From the NCBI RefSeq assembly GCF_002858935.1, contig NZ_PJRT01000010.1:1-64000 (forward strand): DNA of 64,000 nucleotides, written 5' to 3'. Made by a program: the position numbers and the translations under genes. Numbering within the stretch: position 1 is the stretch's first letter; every line of letters begins with the position of its first letter. A model generated the notes under the pieces. That model ran no database searches. It was not told where the DNA came from and worked only from the letters and a program-made list of their open reading frames with translations. Below, one piece after another: positions 48,149 to 59,293 of the stretch. Origin of the DNA: Pantoea endophytica. GTDB lineage: Bacteria; Pseudomonadota; Gammaproteobacteria; Enterobacterales; Enterobacteriaceae.

Positions 48149-48610
48149 TTAGGGCGCTACCGGCAAGGCGGTGGTGTATTTAATCTCTTCCATGGCAAAA
48201 CTGGAGGTCACATCTATCAGTCCCGGTACGCCGTTCACCAGGCGCTTATAAAAGCTGTCGTAACTCTTCATGTCCGCGACCTGAATGCGCAGCAAATAAT
48301 CGTACTCGCCCGCCATGCGGTAAAACGCCATCACTTCCGGCATTTGCTGCACCACGGCGACAAATTGCTTAAACCACTCGCTGCTGTGCTGCTGAGTTTT
48401 GACAAACATAAAAGCGGTAAGTGACAGACCGATTTTTTCGCTGTCCACCAGCGCCACACGCGCACGAATAATGCCATCATCTTCCAGTTTTTTCAGGCGT
48501 TTCCAGCACGGCGTGGTTGTGAGGTTCACCGCATCGGCCAACGTCTGCAGCGACAACGTGCAATTCTGCTGCAGCATTGCCAGCAAAGCGCGGTCAGTTT
48601 TATCTAACAT
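48149..48610 (-). CDS. decR: Lrp/AsnC-family cysteine-responsive regulator DecR/CcdR
   Basis: The 153-residue protein starts [28 protein letters not shown] with an asnC-type helix-turn-helix, then the RAM ligand domain ([15 protein letters not shown]). E. coli DecR (YbaO) activates cysteine detoxification. In Pantoea ananatis a homologue called CcdR controls the adjacent desulfhydrase ccdA, the same divergent arrangement as here. GGGAGTGGCAA selects the start. Confidence 0.92.
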   Translation of the reverse strand: MLDKTDRALLAMLQQNCTLSLQTLADAVNLTTTPCWKRLKKLEDDGIIRARVALVDSEKIGLSLTAFMFVKTQQHSSEWFKQFVAVVQQMPEVMAFYRMAGEYDYLLRIQVADMKSYDSFYKRLVNGVPGLIDVTSSFAMEEIKYTTALPVAP

Positions 48611-48622
48611 TTGCCACTCCCG

Positions 48623-48637
48623 GAGAAAAATTTTCTC
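48623..48637. promoter_or_regulatory. Probable DecR/CcdR operator
   Basis: GAGAAAA-A-TTTTCTC is a perfect 7-1-7 palindrome 13 bases before the decR ATG in the decR-ccdA gap. It matches the Lrp-type consensus (AG, A/T-rich centre, CT) at 12 of 15 positions by my count. Its place suggests control of decR and possibly of divergent ccdA. Confidence 0.6.
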
Positions 48638-48725
48638 TAAGCGCACCATTATACCGTGATTAAAGCAACCTCTTTTTCCTGCCAGTGCCTTACACTGTGC
48701 GCAATAATGATTACGGAAATGCCAC

Positions 48726-49760
48726 ATGCAAACGCCCTGGGTTCGCCGCGCCATCAATGAAATTAACGCCGATTTTCAGCGCTCTGCGGATACGCATCTG
48801 ATCCGCTTTAAGCTGGATGATTATCCCGGCATTCACTTCTATCTCAAGGATGAAAGCACGCATCCCAGCGGCAGCTTAAAACATCGACTGGCGCGTTCCC
48901 TGTTTCTCTATGGCTTGGCGAATGGCTGGATCCACGAAAATACGCCGATCATTGAAGCCTCATCCGGCAGTACTGCGGTATCGGAAGCTTACTTCGCGCG
49001 TTTGCTCGGTTTGCCCTTTATCGCTGTGATGCCCGCCAGCACCGCGAAACGCAAAATCGAGATGATTGGTTTTTACGGTGGCGAGTGCCATTTCGTCGCC
49101 GATCCCTGCCAGCTGTACAGCGAATCCGAGCGTTTAGCACGTGAACTCAACGGCCACTTTATGGACCAGTTCACCTATGCTGAGCGCGCCACCGACTGGC
49201 GCGGCAACAACAATATTGCCGAAAGCATTTTCCGCCAGATGTCACACGAACCCTTCCCGGTGCCGCATACGGTGATCATGAGCGCCGGTACCGGCGGCAC
49301 CTCGGCAACGCTGGGCCGCTATATCCGCTATCAGGGCCATGACACGCGCCTGCTGGTGGTCGATCCGCAGCATTCAGTGTTCTTTGATTACTGGCAGAGC
49401 CGCGACAAAACGCTGCGCAGCGAACGCGGTAGCCTGATTGAAGGCATTGGTCGTCCGCGCGTGGAACCGTCGTTTTTACCCGACGTGATTGACGAGATGA
49501 TGAAAGTGCCGGATGGCGCGACTATCGCTGCGATGCTGCAGCTGGAAAAGGTGCTGGGACGTCGCCCTGGCGCTTCAACCGGCACCAACTTCTGGGGCAT
49601 GATGCAGGTGGCAAAACGCATGCGGGAAAACGGCGAGCAGGGTTCTTTAGTGACGTTGCTGTGTGACAGCGGTGAGCGCTATCCCGACACCTATTACAAT
49701 GCGCAGTGGGTAGAGCAGAATATCGGCGACATTGCGCCGTGGGTGCGTGAGCTGCAATAA
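48726..49760 (+). CDS. ccdA: PLP-dependent cysteine desulfhydrase (CcdA-like)
   Basis: The 344-residue fold-type II PLP enzyme has the Schiff-base lysine K52 in [10 protein letters not shown], an asparagine-like loop [12 protein letters not shown] (80-90) and the phosphate-binding GTGGT (188-192). It is related to cysteine synthase. Position beside a decR homologue matches the Pantoea ananatis CcdA described as its main cysteine-degrading enzyme, producing pyruvate, ammonia and sulphide. E. coli lacks it here. The name rests on this context and on memory of that report. Confidence 0.82.
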   Translation: MQTPWVRRAINEINADFQRSADTHLIRFKLDDYPGIHFYLKDESTHPSGSLKHRLARSLFLYGLANGWIHENTPIIEASSGSTAVSEAYFARLLGLPFIAVMPASTAKRKIEMIGFYGGECHFVADPCQLYSESERLARELNGHFMDQFTYAERATDWRGNNNIAESIFRQMSHEPFPVPHTVIMSAGTGGTSATLGRYIRYQGHDTRLLVVDPQHSVFFDYWQSRDKTLRSERGSLIEGIGRPRVEPSFLPDVIDEMMKVPDGATIAAMLQLEKVLGRRPGASTGTNFWGMMQVAKRMRENGEQGSLVTLLCDSGERYPDTYYNAQWVEQNIGDIAPWVRELQ

Positions 49761-49762
49761 AA

Positions 49763-49783
49763 AACCGGACGTCCTGTCCGGTT
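49763..49783. terminator. Bidirectional terminator between ccdA and cof
   Basis: AACCGGAC (49763-49770), 5-base loop, GTCCGGTT (49776-49783), preceded by AAAA. It sits right after the ccdA stop and 11 bases before the cof stop. Confidence 0.7.
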
Positions 49784-49794
49784 CACTGTAAGCC

Positions 49795-50616
49795 TCAGCA
49801 TTCGGGGGAATAATCGAGGTGTGGTGTGGTCATCCAGTGATTAAGGTAGTGAGACACCGCCTGTGTCTCGCAATGTCCGATAATCGGTAAATGGGGCAAC
49901 GACGCTTTCAGTTGATGCATGGCGTTGCCCATAATGAAACCGCTGCCAACACGTTCCAGCATTTCGCGATCGTTCATGGCATCGCCAAACGCCATACAAT
50001 CCGCCAGCGACAGCGAAAGATGCTGGCACAAACGTCCCAATGCCGCGCCTTTATGGCAATCGACCGGCAACACCTCCAGACAATCCCACGCAGAGAAGCA
50101 AATGTTGGCCCGCTCGCCCAACGCGGCCTGCAATTCGCTTTTTAACGCCTGCAACATTTCATGTGGCGCAATAAAACAGATTTTCGTGACTTCATGCGCC
50201 GACATCTGACGCAAATCGCGCAGCTGATAATGGAAGCCACTCATCGCATGCGCTTCCAGCGCGCCGAGCAGCGGCTTATCGGTAAACCAGCCCTCATCGT
50301 TGAAAACATGAATCGAGGCAGGCGTTTGCCAATGCGTATGAATCACCTCTTCCGCCACTGATGGCGATAAATCGCAGCCGTAAAGTTGGTTGCCTTCCAA
50401 ATCGTGAATGCGCGTGCCGTTGCCGGTAATCAGCCACGCAGGCAAGGTGATTTGTTCGCGTACTCGCTGCATATCCATGAGATGACGCCCGGTGGCAAAC
50501 GCCAACGTGACGCTGCGCTGATGCAACGCATGCAGGCTTGCCAGCGTTTCATTACCTAACCGGTGCGAAGGCAGCAACAGCGTGCCGTCCATATCAAATG
50601 CCGCGAGGCGAGCCAT
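49795..50616 (-). CDS. cof: HMP-PP phosphatase Cof (HAD family)
   Basis: The 273-residue HAD hydrolase has the nucleophile motif DMDGT (D8, D10), motif II ATGRH, a type IIB cap, and motifs III/IV in [10 protein letters not shown] and [13 protein letters not shown]. coli Cof dephosphorylates the thiamine precursor HMP-PP and other sugar phosphates. It is divergent from ybaE as in E. coli. Confidence 0.94.
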   Translation of the reverse strand: MARLAAFDMDGTLLLPSHRLGNETLASLHALHQRSVTLAFATGRHLMDMQRVREQITLPAWLITGNGTRIHDLEGNQLYGCDLSPSVAEEVIHTHWQTPASIHVFNDEGWFTDKPLLGALEAHAMSGFHYQLRDLRQMSAHEVTKICFIAPHEMLQALKSELQAALGERANICFSAWDCLEVLPVDCHKGAALGRLCQHLSLSLADCMAFGDAMNDREMLERVGSGFIMGNAMHQLKASLPHLPIIGHCETQAVSHYLNHWMTTPHLDYSPEC

Positions 50617-50709
50617 GCGAATTCTCCTGTCTGAGTGAGGCAGCTACTATCGCCTGGTAATTACGGAACTAATAGTGAATACTTTTTAAAAACTGTTCCG
50701 GGTTTAACT

Positions 50710-52425
50710 ATGCGTGAACTTCATCGGGTCAATCAATTTCAGCGCCTGTGGCAACTCAGCCACGGCGAAACTCAACGCCTCAGCGTCGCCGCGATGGCGC
50801 AACACTGCTTTTGCAGCGAGCGCCATCTGCGCACGCTGCTGCGTCAGTGGCAGGATGCCGGCTGGCTGCAGTGGCGCGGTGAATCCGGGCGTGGCAAACA
50901 GGGTGAGCTAACTTTCCTGGTGTCGCCGGAACAGCTGCGCCAGCAGTTGTTAACGCAGCAACTCGACGCCGGCGAGGCGGTACAGGCGCTGCAGGTGCTC
51001 GATCTGCATCCCGAGCGATTAGTAAAATTGCTGCGACCACTGATGGGCGGTCAGTGGCAGAAGCAATCGCCGGTGCTGCGCATTCCTTACTACCGCGCGA
51101 TGGAGCCGTTGCGTCCGCTGCAGCTGACCGGACGTGCCGAGCAACATCTGGCGCGCCAGGTTTTCTCCGGGTTAACGCGCTTTCGCGATAACGATGTTGA
51201 AGGCGATCTCGCTCACCATTGGCAGCATGATGCCAGCGGCCGTGACTGGTATTTCTGGCTGCGCCCACAGCTCAGCTGGCACAACGATGAACCGGTGCAG
51301 GCGGCACAGTTGGTTGAGCAACTGCAACAGATCAGGCATTCGCCACGCGGTGCGCGGCTGCTGGCGGCGATTGAACAGATTGAAGCGCCGCATCCGCTAG
51401 CGATACATATTCAACTGCGTGAAAGCGATTACTGGCTGCCGCAGCGGCTGGCGCACCAGTTCTGTCTATTACCGCATCCTGAATTCGCCGATATCGGTAG
51501 CGGGCCGTGGAAACTCACGCATTTCACCGCTGAGATGGTGCGGCTGGAGAGCCATGCGCGCTGGCATTTGCAGCGCCCGCTGATCCAGCGGATGGAATAC
51601 TGGATCACACCGCAGCTGTTTGATCGTGATCTCGGCACCAGTTGCAGCCATCCGGTGCAAATCGCCATTGGCGATCCTGACGAACTCGGCTCGCTACGTC
51701 CGGTTGATCGCAGTATCAGCCTGGGATTTTGCTATCTGACGCCACGCATCTCGGCGAACTTCAGTGCCGAACAGGCCCAATCGCTGATTGCCCTGATTCA
51801 GCGCAGCGGTGTGATTCAGCAACTGCCGCTGGATGAGGGTTTAATCACACCGAGCCATGAGCTGCTTCCTGGCTGGCCGGTACCGCGCGCCGAAAGAGAG
51901 ACGATTGCACTGCCGCCCACATTAACGCTGCATTACCACTTGCCGGTCGAACTGCATGTGATGGCACAGGCGTTGATTCCACTGCTGGCGCAACACGGCT
52001 GCGCCCTCACCTGCATCTTCCATGACGTAAAAAGCTGGCGTGACGATAGCGATCTCAGTGAGGCCGATGTGGTGATGGGCGATCGACTGATTGGCGATGC
52101 ACCGCTGTTTACGCTGGTGAACTGGCTGGAGAACGATCCGGTCTGGCAGCCGCTGCGCGAACAGGTTCTGCAAACGCCACTGAGCGCGATTGCCCAACAA
52201 CCTGATGCACTGCAGCGCAGTGAATTGACTCAGCAACTGTTTCAGCAGCTGATGTGCGATGGCCACTTACTGCCGCTGTTTAACTATCGCTATCAGGTTT
52301 TTGCGCCGCCCGGCGTGGAGGGCATCCAGCTTAATAGTTTGGGATGGTTTGATTTCATCCGCGCCTGGATTCCGCCGCCAACCACAGCTAGCGCTGTTCA
52401 GCCTGCGTCCGAGCCAGTACCATAA
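50710..52425 (+). CDS. ybaE: SgrR-family regulator YbaE
   Basis: The 571-residue protein has an N-terminal SgrR-type winged helix ([30 protein letters not shown]) and a large C-terminal domain like peptide-binding SBP5 proteins ([26 protein letters not shown]). E. coli YbaE is a close match in length and sequence; its ligand is unknown. The start at 50710 ([14 protein letters not shown]) matches E. coli; 25 open codons upstream are excluded. Confidence 0.92.
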   Translation: MRELHRVNQFQRLWQLSHGETQRLSVAAMAQHCFCSERHLRTLLRQWQDAGWLQWRGESGRGKQGELTFLVSPEQLRQQLLTQQLDAGEAVQALQVLDLHPERLVKLLRPLMGGQWQKQSPVLRIPYYRAMEPLRPLQLTGRAEQHLARQVFSGLTRFRDNDVEGDLAHHWQHDASGRDWYFWLRPQLSWHNDEPVQAAQLVEQLQQIRHSPRGARLLAAIEQIEAPHPLAIHIQLRESDYWLPQRLAHQFCLLPHPEFADIGSGPWKLTHFTAEMVRLESHARWHLQRPLIQRMEYWITPQLFDRDLGTSCSHPVQIAIGDPDELGSLRPVDRSISLGFCYLTPRISANFSAEQAQSLIALIQRSGVIQQLPLDEGLITPSHELLPGWPVPRAERETIALPPTLTLHYHLPVELHVMAQALIPLLAQHGCALTCIFHDVKSWRDDSDLSEADVVMGDRLIGDAPLFTLVNWLENDPVWQPLREQVLQTPLSAIAQQPDALQRSELTQQLFQQLMCDGHLLPLFNYRYQVFAPPGVEGIQLNSLGWFDFIRAWIPPPTTASAVQPASEPVP

Positions 52426-52451
52426 GCGCACTGATTTTTGGGGAAGAAAAA

Positions 52452-53147
52452 ATGAAACGAGCCGTTGTGGTATTCAGTGGCGGACAAGACTCCACCACCT
52501 GTTTAATTCAGGCGCTGCAACACTATGATGAAGTGCATTGCGTTACTTTTGATTACGGCCAACGCCATCGTGAAGAGATCGAGGTTGCGGCTGAGCTGTC
52601 GCACAAGCTGGGCGCGCGCGCGCACAAAGTGCTGGACGTTACGCTGCTCAACGAGTTAGCCGTTAGCAGCCTGACGCGCGACAACATTCCGGTGCCAACC
52701 TATGATCCCAATGCCAGCGGTTTGCCGAGTACCTTTGTACCGGGCCGCAATATCCTGTTCCTGACGCTGGCATCGATTTATGCCTATCAGGTCGAAGCCG
52801 AAGCGGTGATCACCGGCGTGTGCGAAACCGATTTCTCCGGCTACCCGGATTGCCGTGATGAGTTTGTTAAAGCACTGAATAACGCCGTCAGCCTCGGCAT
52901 GGCGCGCAATATTCGCTTTGAGACGCCGCTGATGTGGCTGAATAAAGCGGAAACCTGGGCGCTGGCCGATTACTGGCAGCAGCTGCCGCTGGTACGCGCT
53001 GAAACGCTTACCTGCTACAACGGCGTAAAAGGTGATGGCTGTGGCGAATGCGCGGCCTGTCATTTACGCGCCCGTGGCCTGGCAGATTATCAGGCGAACG
53101 CGCCGGCGGTGATGGCAGCGATGAAACAAAAAAGCGGCCTCAACTGA
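52452..53147 (+). CDS. queC: 7-cyano-7-deazaguanine synthase QueC
   Basis: The 231-residue enzyme (E. coli 231) has the ATP-PPi motif SGGQDSTT and a C-terminal zinc site ([13 protein letters not shown] with an upstream Cys). It converts CDG to preQ0 in queuosine synthesis. GGGGAAGAAAA precedes the ATG, 26 bases after ybaE. Confidence 0.97.
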   Translation: MKRAVVVFSGGQDSTTCLIQALQHYDEVHCVTFDYGQRHREEIEVAAELSHKLGARAHKVLDVTLLNELAVSSLTRDNIPVPTYDPNASGLPSTFVPGRNILFLTLASIYAYQVEAEAVITGVCETDFSGYPDCRDEFVKALNNAVSLGMARNIRFETPLMWLNKAETWALADYWQQLPLVRAETLTCYNGVKGDGCGECAACHLRARGLADYQANAPAVMAAMKQKSGLN

Positions 53148-53164
53148 TTCAGGCCGCAGGGTAA

Positions 53165-53187
53165 ACTGGCGTCATCGGCGCCAGTTA
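53165..53187. terminator. Stem-loop between queC and fadM
   Basis: ACTGGCG and CGCCAGT (with TCATCGG between) form a 7-bp hairpin at 53165-53186, in the convergent gap. It resembles a bidirectional terminator without a long T-run. Confidence 0.5.
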
Positions 53188-53592
53188 TTCATTTTCCACC
53201 ATCAATGACATCAGACGCTCGCGCAACTCCCCTTCCATCGGCACCGCTTTTTGCGTGCGCAAATCGATACAGACAAAGGTCAGCGCGGCATCGGCCACCA
53301 CCGAATTATCACTCGCCAGCAAGACACGCTGCGCAATGATGCCACTTTTACCGCTGAGCTGTGACACTTCACTTTCAATATTCAATACGTCGCCCAATAC
53401 CGCCGGACGACGATAGTTGATGTTGATATTCACCACCACAAACGCCAGTTGCTGCTCCATCAGCCAATGAAACGCATCGACATCCTCCAGCCACTGCCAG
53501 CGCGCCTCTTCCAGAAATTCCAGATAGCGCGCGTTATTCACGTGCTGATAAACATCCAGATGATAACCGCGCACTTTAATTGTGGTTTGCAT
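53185..53592 (-). CDS. fadM: Long-chain acyl-CoA thioesterase FadM
   Basis: The 135-residue hotdog protein carries HLDVYQHVNNARYLEFLEEARW, the YbgC-type active site with the catalytic aspartate. E. coli FadM (YbaW, 132) hydrolyses 3,5-tetradecadienoyl-CoA in oleate breakdown. AAGGAGCAAC before 53592 fixes the start; 19 open codons upstream are excluded. Confidence 0.93.
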   Translation of the reverse strand: MQTTIKVRGYHLDVYQHVNNARYLEFLEEARWQWLEDVDAFHWLMEQQLAFVVVNININYRRPAVLGDVLNIESEVSQLSGKSGIIAQRVLLASDNSVVADAALTFVCIDLRTQKAVPMEGELRERLMSLMVENE

Positions 53593-53694
53593 TGTTGCTC
53601 CTTGTTCAGGCTGAGAATGACAACTGGTAAGACCTGTTGAGCATAGCACAGCCTGAATCCGGGCTTTTTCAATCCTTCAAAGTCGCGAGACGCT

Positions 53695-54057
<363 letters not shown>

Positions 54058-54097
54058 TCACAGCTCAATTCAACGCTCAAAAGGGCAATTATAGAAA

Positions 54098-54120
54098 TGG
54101 AAAAGGCCGCATAAGCGGCC
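54098..54120. terminator. ppiD terminator
   Basis: AAAAGGCCGC, loop ATAA, GCGGCCTTT lies about 40 bases after the minus-strand ppiD stop; on that strand the stem is followed by a short T-run (CTTTTCC). Confidence 0.75.
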
Positions 54121-54158
54121 TTTCGGGTATTGCAGTGATTTAATTTTTTTTGTGAGGC

Positions 54159-56027
54159 TTACTGGTTTTGTGCTGCGGCGCCGTACTTAATCTTCGCCTC
54201 TTTACGCAGGTTTTCCAGCAGCGCTTCAAAGGCGATTTGCGCGTTATTCTGCGTTACGCCTTTTACCATCTCATCGATCTGCGCCTGCGGCATGTTGCCC
54301 GCGCTGACTTTATCCAGCGCGATCAGCACCACATTGCCCTGCATATCTTCGCTCACGCCCCACGACGGTTTATTTTCGGCAGGTTGTGGCAGATTGAAGG
54401 CCGACTGAGCAACAGGATCCTGCGCGTTGCGATCGAACGATTTGCTGGCGCTGAGCGTCAGGCCTGCAGCCTTCAGTGCATCCGCTTTACCGGCTTTCAA
54501 ATCGGCCAGCAGCTTATCTGCTTGTGCTTTCGCCTGCTGCGTCGCTTTATCATGCTTCAGCGAGTCTACGATCTGTGCTTTTACCTGATCCAGCGGCTTC
54601 ACCGCTTCCGGTTTGTGCTCGCTGATACGCAGTACAAAGGCACGATCGCCATCCACAGAGATGATGTCGGAGTTGTTACCCGGCGCACCATTCTGGCCTA
54701 CCAGACCACCGTTGAAGATCGCTTGTTTAACCTGATCGAAATTCAACTCGTCTGGCAGGTTATCGCGGGTGATCCAGTTGGTTTCTACCACTTTCAAGCC
54801 GGAAGCCTGCGCGGCGCCCGCCAACGATTCGTTGTCGTTGCTGGCTGCTTCGCTGACTTTCTGCTGAATTTTGTAGAAGGCATCAACCGCTTTCTCTTGT
54901 TTTACTTTATCGGCAACGATGTCATGAACATCGGCCAGCGGCTTAACCTGCTCCGGCTGGATATCATCCAGACGCACCACCAGGAAGCCAACCGACGATT
55001 TGATAGCGCCGGAAAGCTGGCCTTTCTGCGTCAGATTGGCGTTTTTCAGCTCGTCTGGCGTAGTGCTCGGCTCCAGCCAACCCATGTCACCGCCTTTGCG
55101 GGCTGAGATTGGGTCGATGGATTTGCTTTTTGCCAGCGCAGCGAAATCTTCGCCTTTCTTCAGCGCGTCAACCACGGCGTTAGCGTCAGCTTCCGTCCTG
55201 GTCTGGATTACGCTGTAGCGATTACGCTGTGGCTGTGAATAATCCGCTTTATGTTGATCGTACCAGCTTTGAATGTCCGCTTCGCTGGCCGTTTCCTGCA
55301 TGCTAGCGGCATCCATTTTGATGTAGCTCACGCGGAACTGTTCAGGCGCCATGAAGCTATTCTGATGCTGCTGGTAATATTGGCTGATTTCGTCGTCGCT
55401 GACCGTCTGCTTAGCCGCCAGCGCGTTGACATCAATCACCGCCTGACGCACTTCACGCTGCTGAGACACCAGATCCACCAGCTTGCTGGTTTCGCCTTTT
55501 AGCATGAAATCGGTGTTAGCAATTGCGTTAATCAGCTGCTGCGTCGCCAGCTGCTTGCGCAGCGCTTCGGCATACTGGTCGGCAGTGAAGCCCATGCTGG
55601 TGATCAGGCCGCTGTATTTGGCGTTGTCGAATTTACCGTTGGTCTGGAAAGCTTTCTGATTGAAGATCGCCTGTTTCACCTGATCATCGCTGATGCCGAT
55701 GTGCAGATCTTTGATGTACTGATCAAGTAACGCCTGATCGATCAACTGCGACAGCGCCTGCTGGCGCATCTGCTGCATGTAGCCTTCGTTGCTGGCTAAC
55801 TGCGAGAACTGATCGCCCAGCATCTGCTGCTGACGATTGCGCTCGTTGTTATAACCCTGCTCCAGCTCTGCACGGCTGATCTCGTGGCCGTTAACTTTGG
55901 CAGCATAATCACCGCCGCCACCGATCAGGTAGTTGCCCACCCCGGTGAGTACGAAAGACAGGATGATCAATCCCAGAATAATCTTGAGCACGACATGATT
56001 CGACGCCGCGCGTAAATTGTCCATCAT
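54159..56027 (-). CDS. ppiD: Periplasmic folding factor PpiD
   Basis: The 622-residue protein (E. coli 623) has one N-terminal membrane anchor (NHVVLKIILGLIILSFVLTGVGNYLIGG), a SurA-like chaperone region and a central parvulin domain (YSVIQTRTEADANAVVDALKKGEDFAALAKSKSIDP, DMGWL). It acts with SecYEG and YfgM on emerging periplasmic proteins. The start MMDNLRAASNH at 56027 matches the family; 31 open codons upstream are excluded. Confidence 0.96.
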   Translation of the reverse strand: MMDNLRAASNHVVLKIILGLIILSFVLTGVGNYLIGGGGDYAAKVNGHEISRAELEQGYNNERNRQQQMLGDQFSQLASNEGYMQQMRQQALSQLIDQALLDQYIKDLHIGISDDQVKQAIFNQKAFQTNGKFDNAKYSGLITSMGFTADQYAEALRKQLATQQLINAIANTDFMLKGETSKLVDLVSQQREVRQAVIDVNALAAKQTVSDDEISQYYQQHQNSFMAPEQFRVSYIKMDAASMQETASEADIQSWYDQHKADYSQPQRNRYSVIQTRTEADANAVVDALKKGEDFAALAKSKSIDPISARKGGDMGWLEPSTTPDELKNANLTQKGQLSGAIKSSVGFLVVRLDDIQPEQVKPLADVHDIVADKVKQEKAVDAFYKIQQKVSEAASNDNESLAGAAQASGLKVVETNWITRDNLPDELNFDQVKQAIFNGGLVGQNGAPGNNSDIISVDGDRAFVLRISEHKPEAVKPLDQVKAQIVDSLKHDKATQQAKAQADKLLADLKAGKADALKAAGLTLSASKSFDRNAQDPVAQSAFNLPQPAENKPSWGVSEDMQGNVVLIALDKVSAGNMPQAQIDEMVKGVTQNNAQIAFEALLENLRKEAKIKYGAAAQNQ

Positions 56028-56167
56028 GGTATGACAACACTCCGCTGTAGTGTGAATGTAAAGCTCTAACACGATGTCATCATCGTGCAACTGCTGTTCA
56101 GGCTGGCAGTTGGCAACCATGCGGAGACAACAACCAAAGGCTATCGCCGCGCATCAAGAATAAAAAA

Positions 56168-56189
56168 GGCACATCAAAAATGATGTGCC
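56168..56189 (-). terminator. hupB terminator
   Basis: On the minus strand GGCACATCA (56189-56181), loop TTTT, TGATGTGCC (56176-56168) then TTTTTT: a strong intrinsic terminator 76 bases after the hupB stop. Confidence 0.9.
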
Positions 56190-56264
56190 CGTATGTTACA
56201 TGAGAACGGCTTTTGCGTCCTCAATCCACGGAAGAAAATGCTTCAATGGATGTATCAGCGGTCA

Positions 56265-56537
56265 TTAATTGACGGAATCTTTCAGTGCTTTACCAGCACG
56301 GAAGCCCGGAACTTTACCAGCCGGAATGGTGAGCTCTTTACCCGTTTGTGGGTTACGGCCTGTACGAGCTGCACGCTCACGTACAGAGAAAGTACCGAAA
56401 CCAACCAGTGCCACTTCATCACCGCCCTTCAGAGCTTCGGTAACGGAGTCCATGAATGCATCTAAAACACGTCCCGCTGCCGCTTTAGAAATGTCAGCAT
56501 CTGCAGCAATTTTGTCGATCAACTGTGACTTATTCAC
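56265..56537 (-). CDS. hupB: DNA-binding protein HU-beta
   Basis: The 90-residue protein is nearly identical to E. coli HupB ([34 protein letters not shown] with the DNA-intercalating proline). It starts with GTG at 56537, as E. coli hupB does: the ATG three codons upstream abuts GAGGGG and cannot use it, while GTG is about 9 bases from that SD. It follows lon as in E. coli. Confidence 0.97.
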   Translation of the reverse strand: MNKSQLIDKIAADADISKAAAGRVLDAFMDSVTEALKGGDEVALVGFGTFSVRERAARTGRNPQTGKELTIPAGKVPGFRAGKALKDSVN

Positions 56538-56690
56538 TCTCTTCATCCCCTCTTTTATTATTCACATCGCACCCGTGCTTCCCGCCCGGTGCGAACGCGC
56601 AGCCAGTTATATCAAGCCTGTGGAGCTGAAACAACGGTATTCATCTTAATCGTTGATCCAGCAGCCCACTAAGTTAGCGGCACAAAAAAA

Positions 56691-56720
56691 AGCTGGCAAG
56701 CACCATTTTGCCTGCCAGCT
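56691..56720 (-). terminator. lon terminator
   Basis: AGCTGGCA (56691-56698) and TGCCAGCT (56713-56720) pair; on the minus strand the stem is followed by TTTTTTTT. It is 31 bases after the lon stop. Confidence 0.85.
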
Positions 56721-56750
56721 TCGCTTTTTAGCGGTTTATGCCGCTAATCA

Positions 56751-59105
56751 CTATTTTGCGGTCGCAACCTGCATGCCGTAAGGCGCATTTTCCAGTGCCA
56801 GGTTCAGCACTTCTTCAATACGCTTCACCGGATGAATCTCGAGATCGGCAATCACGTTCTGGGGAATATCCTCCAGATCGCGCTTGTTTTCGTCTGGGAT
56901 CAGCACGGTTTTGATGCCGCCACGGTGTGCCGCCAGCAACTTCTCTTTCAGGCCACCAATCGGCAGAACCAGACCACGCAGGGTGATTTCACCGGTCATT
57001 GCGACATCAGAACGCACCGGGTTACCGGTTAAGCATGACACCAGCGCGGTGCACATCGCGATACCTGCGCTCGGGCCATCTTTCGGTGTCGCACCTTCTG
57101 GTACGTGCACGTGGATATCGCGTTTCTCGTAGAAATCACCGTTGATGCCCAGTTTCTCTGCACGCGCGCGCACCACAGTCAGCGCGGCCTGAATCGATTC
57201 CTGCATCACTTCGCCCAGCGAACCGGTGTACGTCAGCTTGCCTTTACCTGGTACGCAGGCGGTTTCAATGGTCAGCAGATCGCCGCCCACTTCCGTCCAC
57301 GCCAGACCGGTCACCTGACCCACACGGCTTTCGCTCTCTGCGCGACCATAATCAAAGCGCTGCACGCCAAGGAAATCCTTGAGATTATCGCCATTGATCA
57401 CGATGTGCTTTTTCGACTTATCCATCAGCAGCGCCTTCACTGCTTTACGGCACAGCTTGGAGAGTTCGCGCTCCAGACTACGCACGCCCGCTTCACGCGT
57501 GTAATAGCGGATGATGCCAACAATCGCGCTGTCGTCGACGGTGATCTCTTTCTCTTTCAGCGCATTACGTTCAATCTGCTTCGGCAGCAAATGTTGCTTC
57601 GCGATGTTCAGCTTTTCATCTTCGGTGTAACCGGAGAGACGAATCACTTCCATACGGTCAAGCAACGGTGCTGGGATGTTCATGGAGTTTGAGGTCGCCA
57701 CGAACATAACGTCAGAGAGATCGTAATCCACTTCCAGATAGTGATCGTTAAACGCGATGTTCTGCTCAGGATCCAGCACCTCAAGCAGCGCTGAAGCCGG
57801 ATCGCCACGCATGTCAGAAGACATTTTGTCGATCTCATCCAGCAGGAACAGCGGGTTTTTGACGCCCACTTTCGCCATTTTCTGGATCAGCTTGCCAGGC
57901 ATAGAACCGATGTAGGTACGACGATGTCCGCGGATTTCCGCTTCATCACGCACGCCACCCAGCGCCATACGCACGTATTTACGTCCGGTGGCCTTAGCAA
58001 TCGACTGTCCCAGCGAGGTTTTACCCACGCCCGGCGGTCCAACTAGGCACAGAATTGGGCCTTTGATTTTGCTAACGCGACTTTGCACCGCAAGATACTC
58101 AAGGATGCGATCTTTGACGCGCTCCAGTCCGTAATGGTCGATATCCAGCGTTTCCTGCGCTTTACGCAGGTCTTTTTTCACCTTGCTGCGCGCCACCCAC
58201 GGAACCTGAACCATCCAGTCGATGTAGCCACGCACCACGGTCGCTTCTGCAGACATCGGCGACATCATCTTCAGCTTCTGCAGCTCAGCTTCGGCTTTTT
58301 CACGCGCTTCGGTCGGCATTTTGGCCGCTTCAATCTTACGTTTCAGCGCCTCGTACTCATCCGGCGCATCATCCATTTCGCCCAGCTCTTTCTGAATGGC
58401 TTTCATTTGCTCATTCAGATAGTACTCACGCTGGCTTTTTTCCATCTGCTTTTTAACGCGGTTGCGAATGCGCTTCTCAACCTGCAGCAGATCGATTTCT
58501 GATTCCATCATCGCCATCAGATATTCCAGACGTTCATTGACGTCGGACATCTCCAGCACGGACTGTTTATCAGCCAGTTTCAGCGGCATATGCGCTGCGA
58601 CGGTATCGGCCAGACGAGCCGCATCGTCGATGCTGTTGAGGGAGGTTAAGACCTCAGGTGGGATTTTTTTATTGAGCTTGATGTAGCCTTCAAACTGGTT
58701 GATGGCCGTGCGCACCAGCACTTCCTGCTCGCGCTCTTCAATTTCTGGCGAGACAAGGTATTCGGCCTGGGCAACAAAATGGTCGCCATTATCAGCCAGC
58801 GTGGTGATGTGCGCGCGCTGTAAACCTTCGACCAGCACTTTTACCGTGCCATCTGGAAGTTTCAGCATCTGCAATACAGAAGCGACGGTCCCTACTGAGA
58901 AGAGATCGTTAATGCCAGGTTCATCCGTTGAAGCCTCTTTCTGTGCAACCAGCATGATCTTTTTATCATGATCCATCGCGGCTTCGAGGCACCGAATCGA
59001 TTTTTCCCGGCCAACAAACAACGGAATTACCATGTGCGGATAAACCACCACGTCGCGCAACGGCAACACGGGGATTTCAATGCGTTCAGAACGCTCAGGA
59101 TTCAT
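56751..59105 (-). CDS. lon: ATP-dependent protease Lon
   Basis: The 784-residue protease has the E. coli length. Domains in order are: N-terminal substrate-binding region ([25 protein letters not shown] read in parts), coiled coil, AAA+ module with GPPGVGKTS and FLLDEIDKM, and a Ser-Lys protease domain with [15 protein letters not shown]. It degrades misfolded and regulatory proteins. The start at 59105 matches E. coli; 24 open codons upstream fall in the leader. Confidence 0.98.
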   Translation of the reverse strand: MNPERSERIEIPVLPLRDVVVYPHMVIPLFVGREKSIRCLEAAMDHDKKIMLVAQKEASTDEPGINDLFSVGTVASVLQMLKLPDGTVKVLVEGLQRAHITTLADNGDHFVAQAEYLVSPEIEEREQEVLVRTAINQFEGYIKLNKKIPPEVLTSLNSIDDAARLADTVAAHMPLKLADKQSVLEMSDVNERLEYLMAMMESEIDLLQVEKRIRNRVKKQMEKSQREYYLNEQMKAIQKELGEMDDAPDEYEALKRKIEAAKMPTEAREKAEAELQKLKMMSPMSAEATVVRGYIDWMVQVPWVARSKVKKDLRKAQETLDIDHYGLERVKDRILEYLAVQSRVSKIKGPILCLVGPPGVGKTSLGQSIAKATGRKYVRMALGGVRDEAEIRGHRRTYIGSMPGKLIQKMAKVGVKNPLFLLDEIDKMSSDMRGDPASALLEVLDPEQNIAFNDHYLEVDYDLSDVMFVATSNSMNIPAPLLDRMEVIRLSGYTEDEKLNIAKQHLLPKQIERNALKEKEITVDDSAIVGIIRYYTREAGVRSLERELSKLCRKAVKALLMDKSKKHIVINGDNLKDFLGVQRFDYGRAESESRVGQVTGLAWTEVGGDLLTIETACVPGKGKLTYTGSLGEVMQESIQAALTVVRARAEKLGINGDFYEKRDIHVHVPEGATPKDGPSAGIAMCTALVSCLTGNPVRSDVAMTGEITLRGLVLPIGGLKEKLLAAHRGGIKTVLIPDENKRDLEDIPQNVIADLEIHPVKRIEEVLNLALENAPYGMQVATAK

Positions 59106-59191
59106 AGAGCTCTCTCTTAGTTTAATGTCCGCCAGGTGATGGGTACCGCGCAATAGAGGTTTTGCAGTTAAACCCACAGGATATTGAGTAT

Positions 59192-59216
59192 ATGGGGATG
59201 CTTATACGACATTCAA
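59192..59216 (-). promoter_or_regulatory. Sigma-32-like promoter of lon
   Basis: The minus strand carries TTGAAT (59216-59211) and, 13 bases later, CCCCAT (59197-59192) continuing ATAC, as in E. coli lon. The -35 box is weaker than that of htpG (ATTGAAT instead of CTTGAAA). Confidence 0.72.
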
Positions 59217-59237
59217 TGTCACTGGCGAGAGAAAAAC

Positions 59238-59263
59238 AAAAGGGGAAAGATTTTTCCCCTTTT
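59238..59263 (-). terminator. clpX terminator
   Basis: AAAAGGGGAAA (59238-59248), loop GATT, TTTCCCCTTTT (59253-59263): an 11-bp stem downstream of clpX, separating it from the lon promoter. Confidence 0.88.
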
Positions 59264-59293
59264 TTAAGATAACAACGTGGTGCAATTGTTTAT

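Noticed and set aside
54168..55106. Open frame of 312 codons on the + strand opposite ppiD
   Set aside because: Antisense to a well-supported gene; its composition (many Arg, Phe, Leu, His) is typical of reverse-complement reading.
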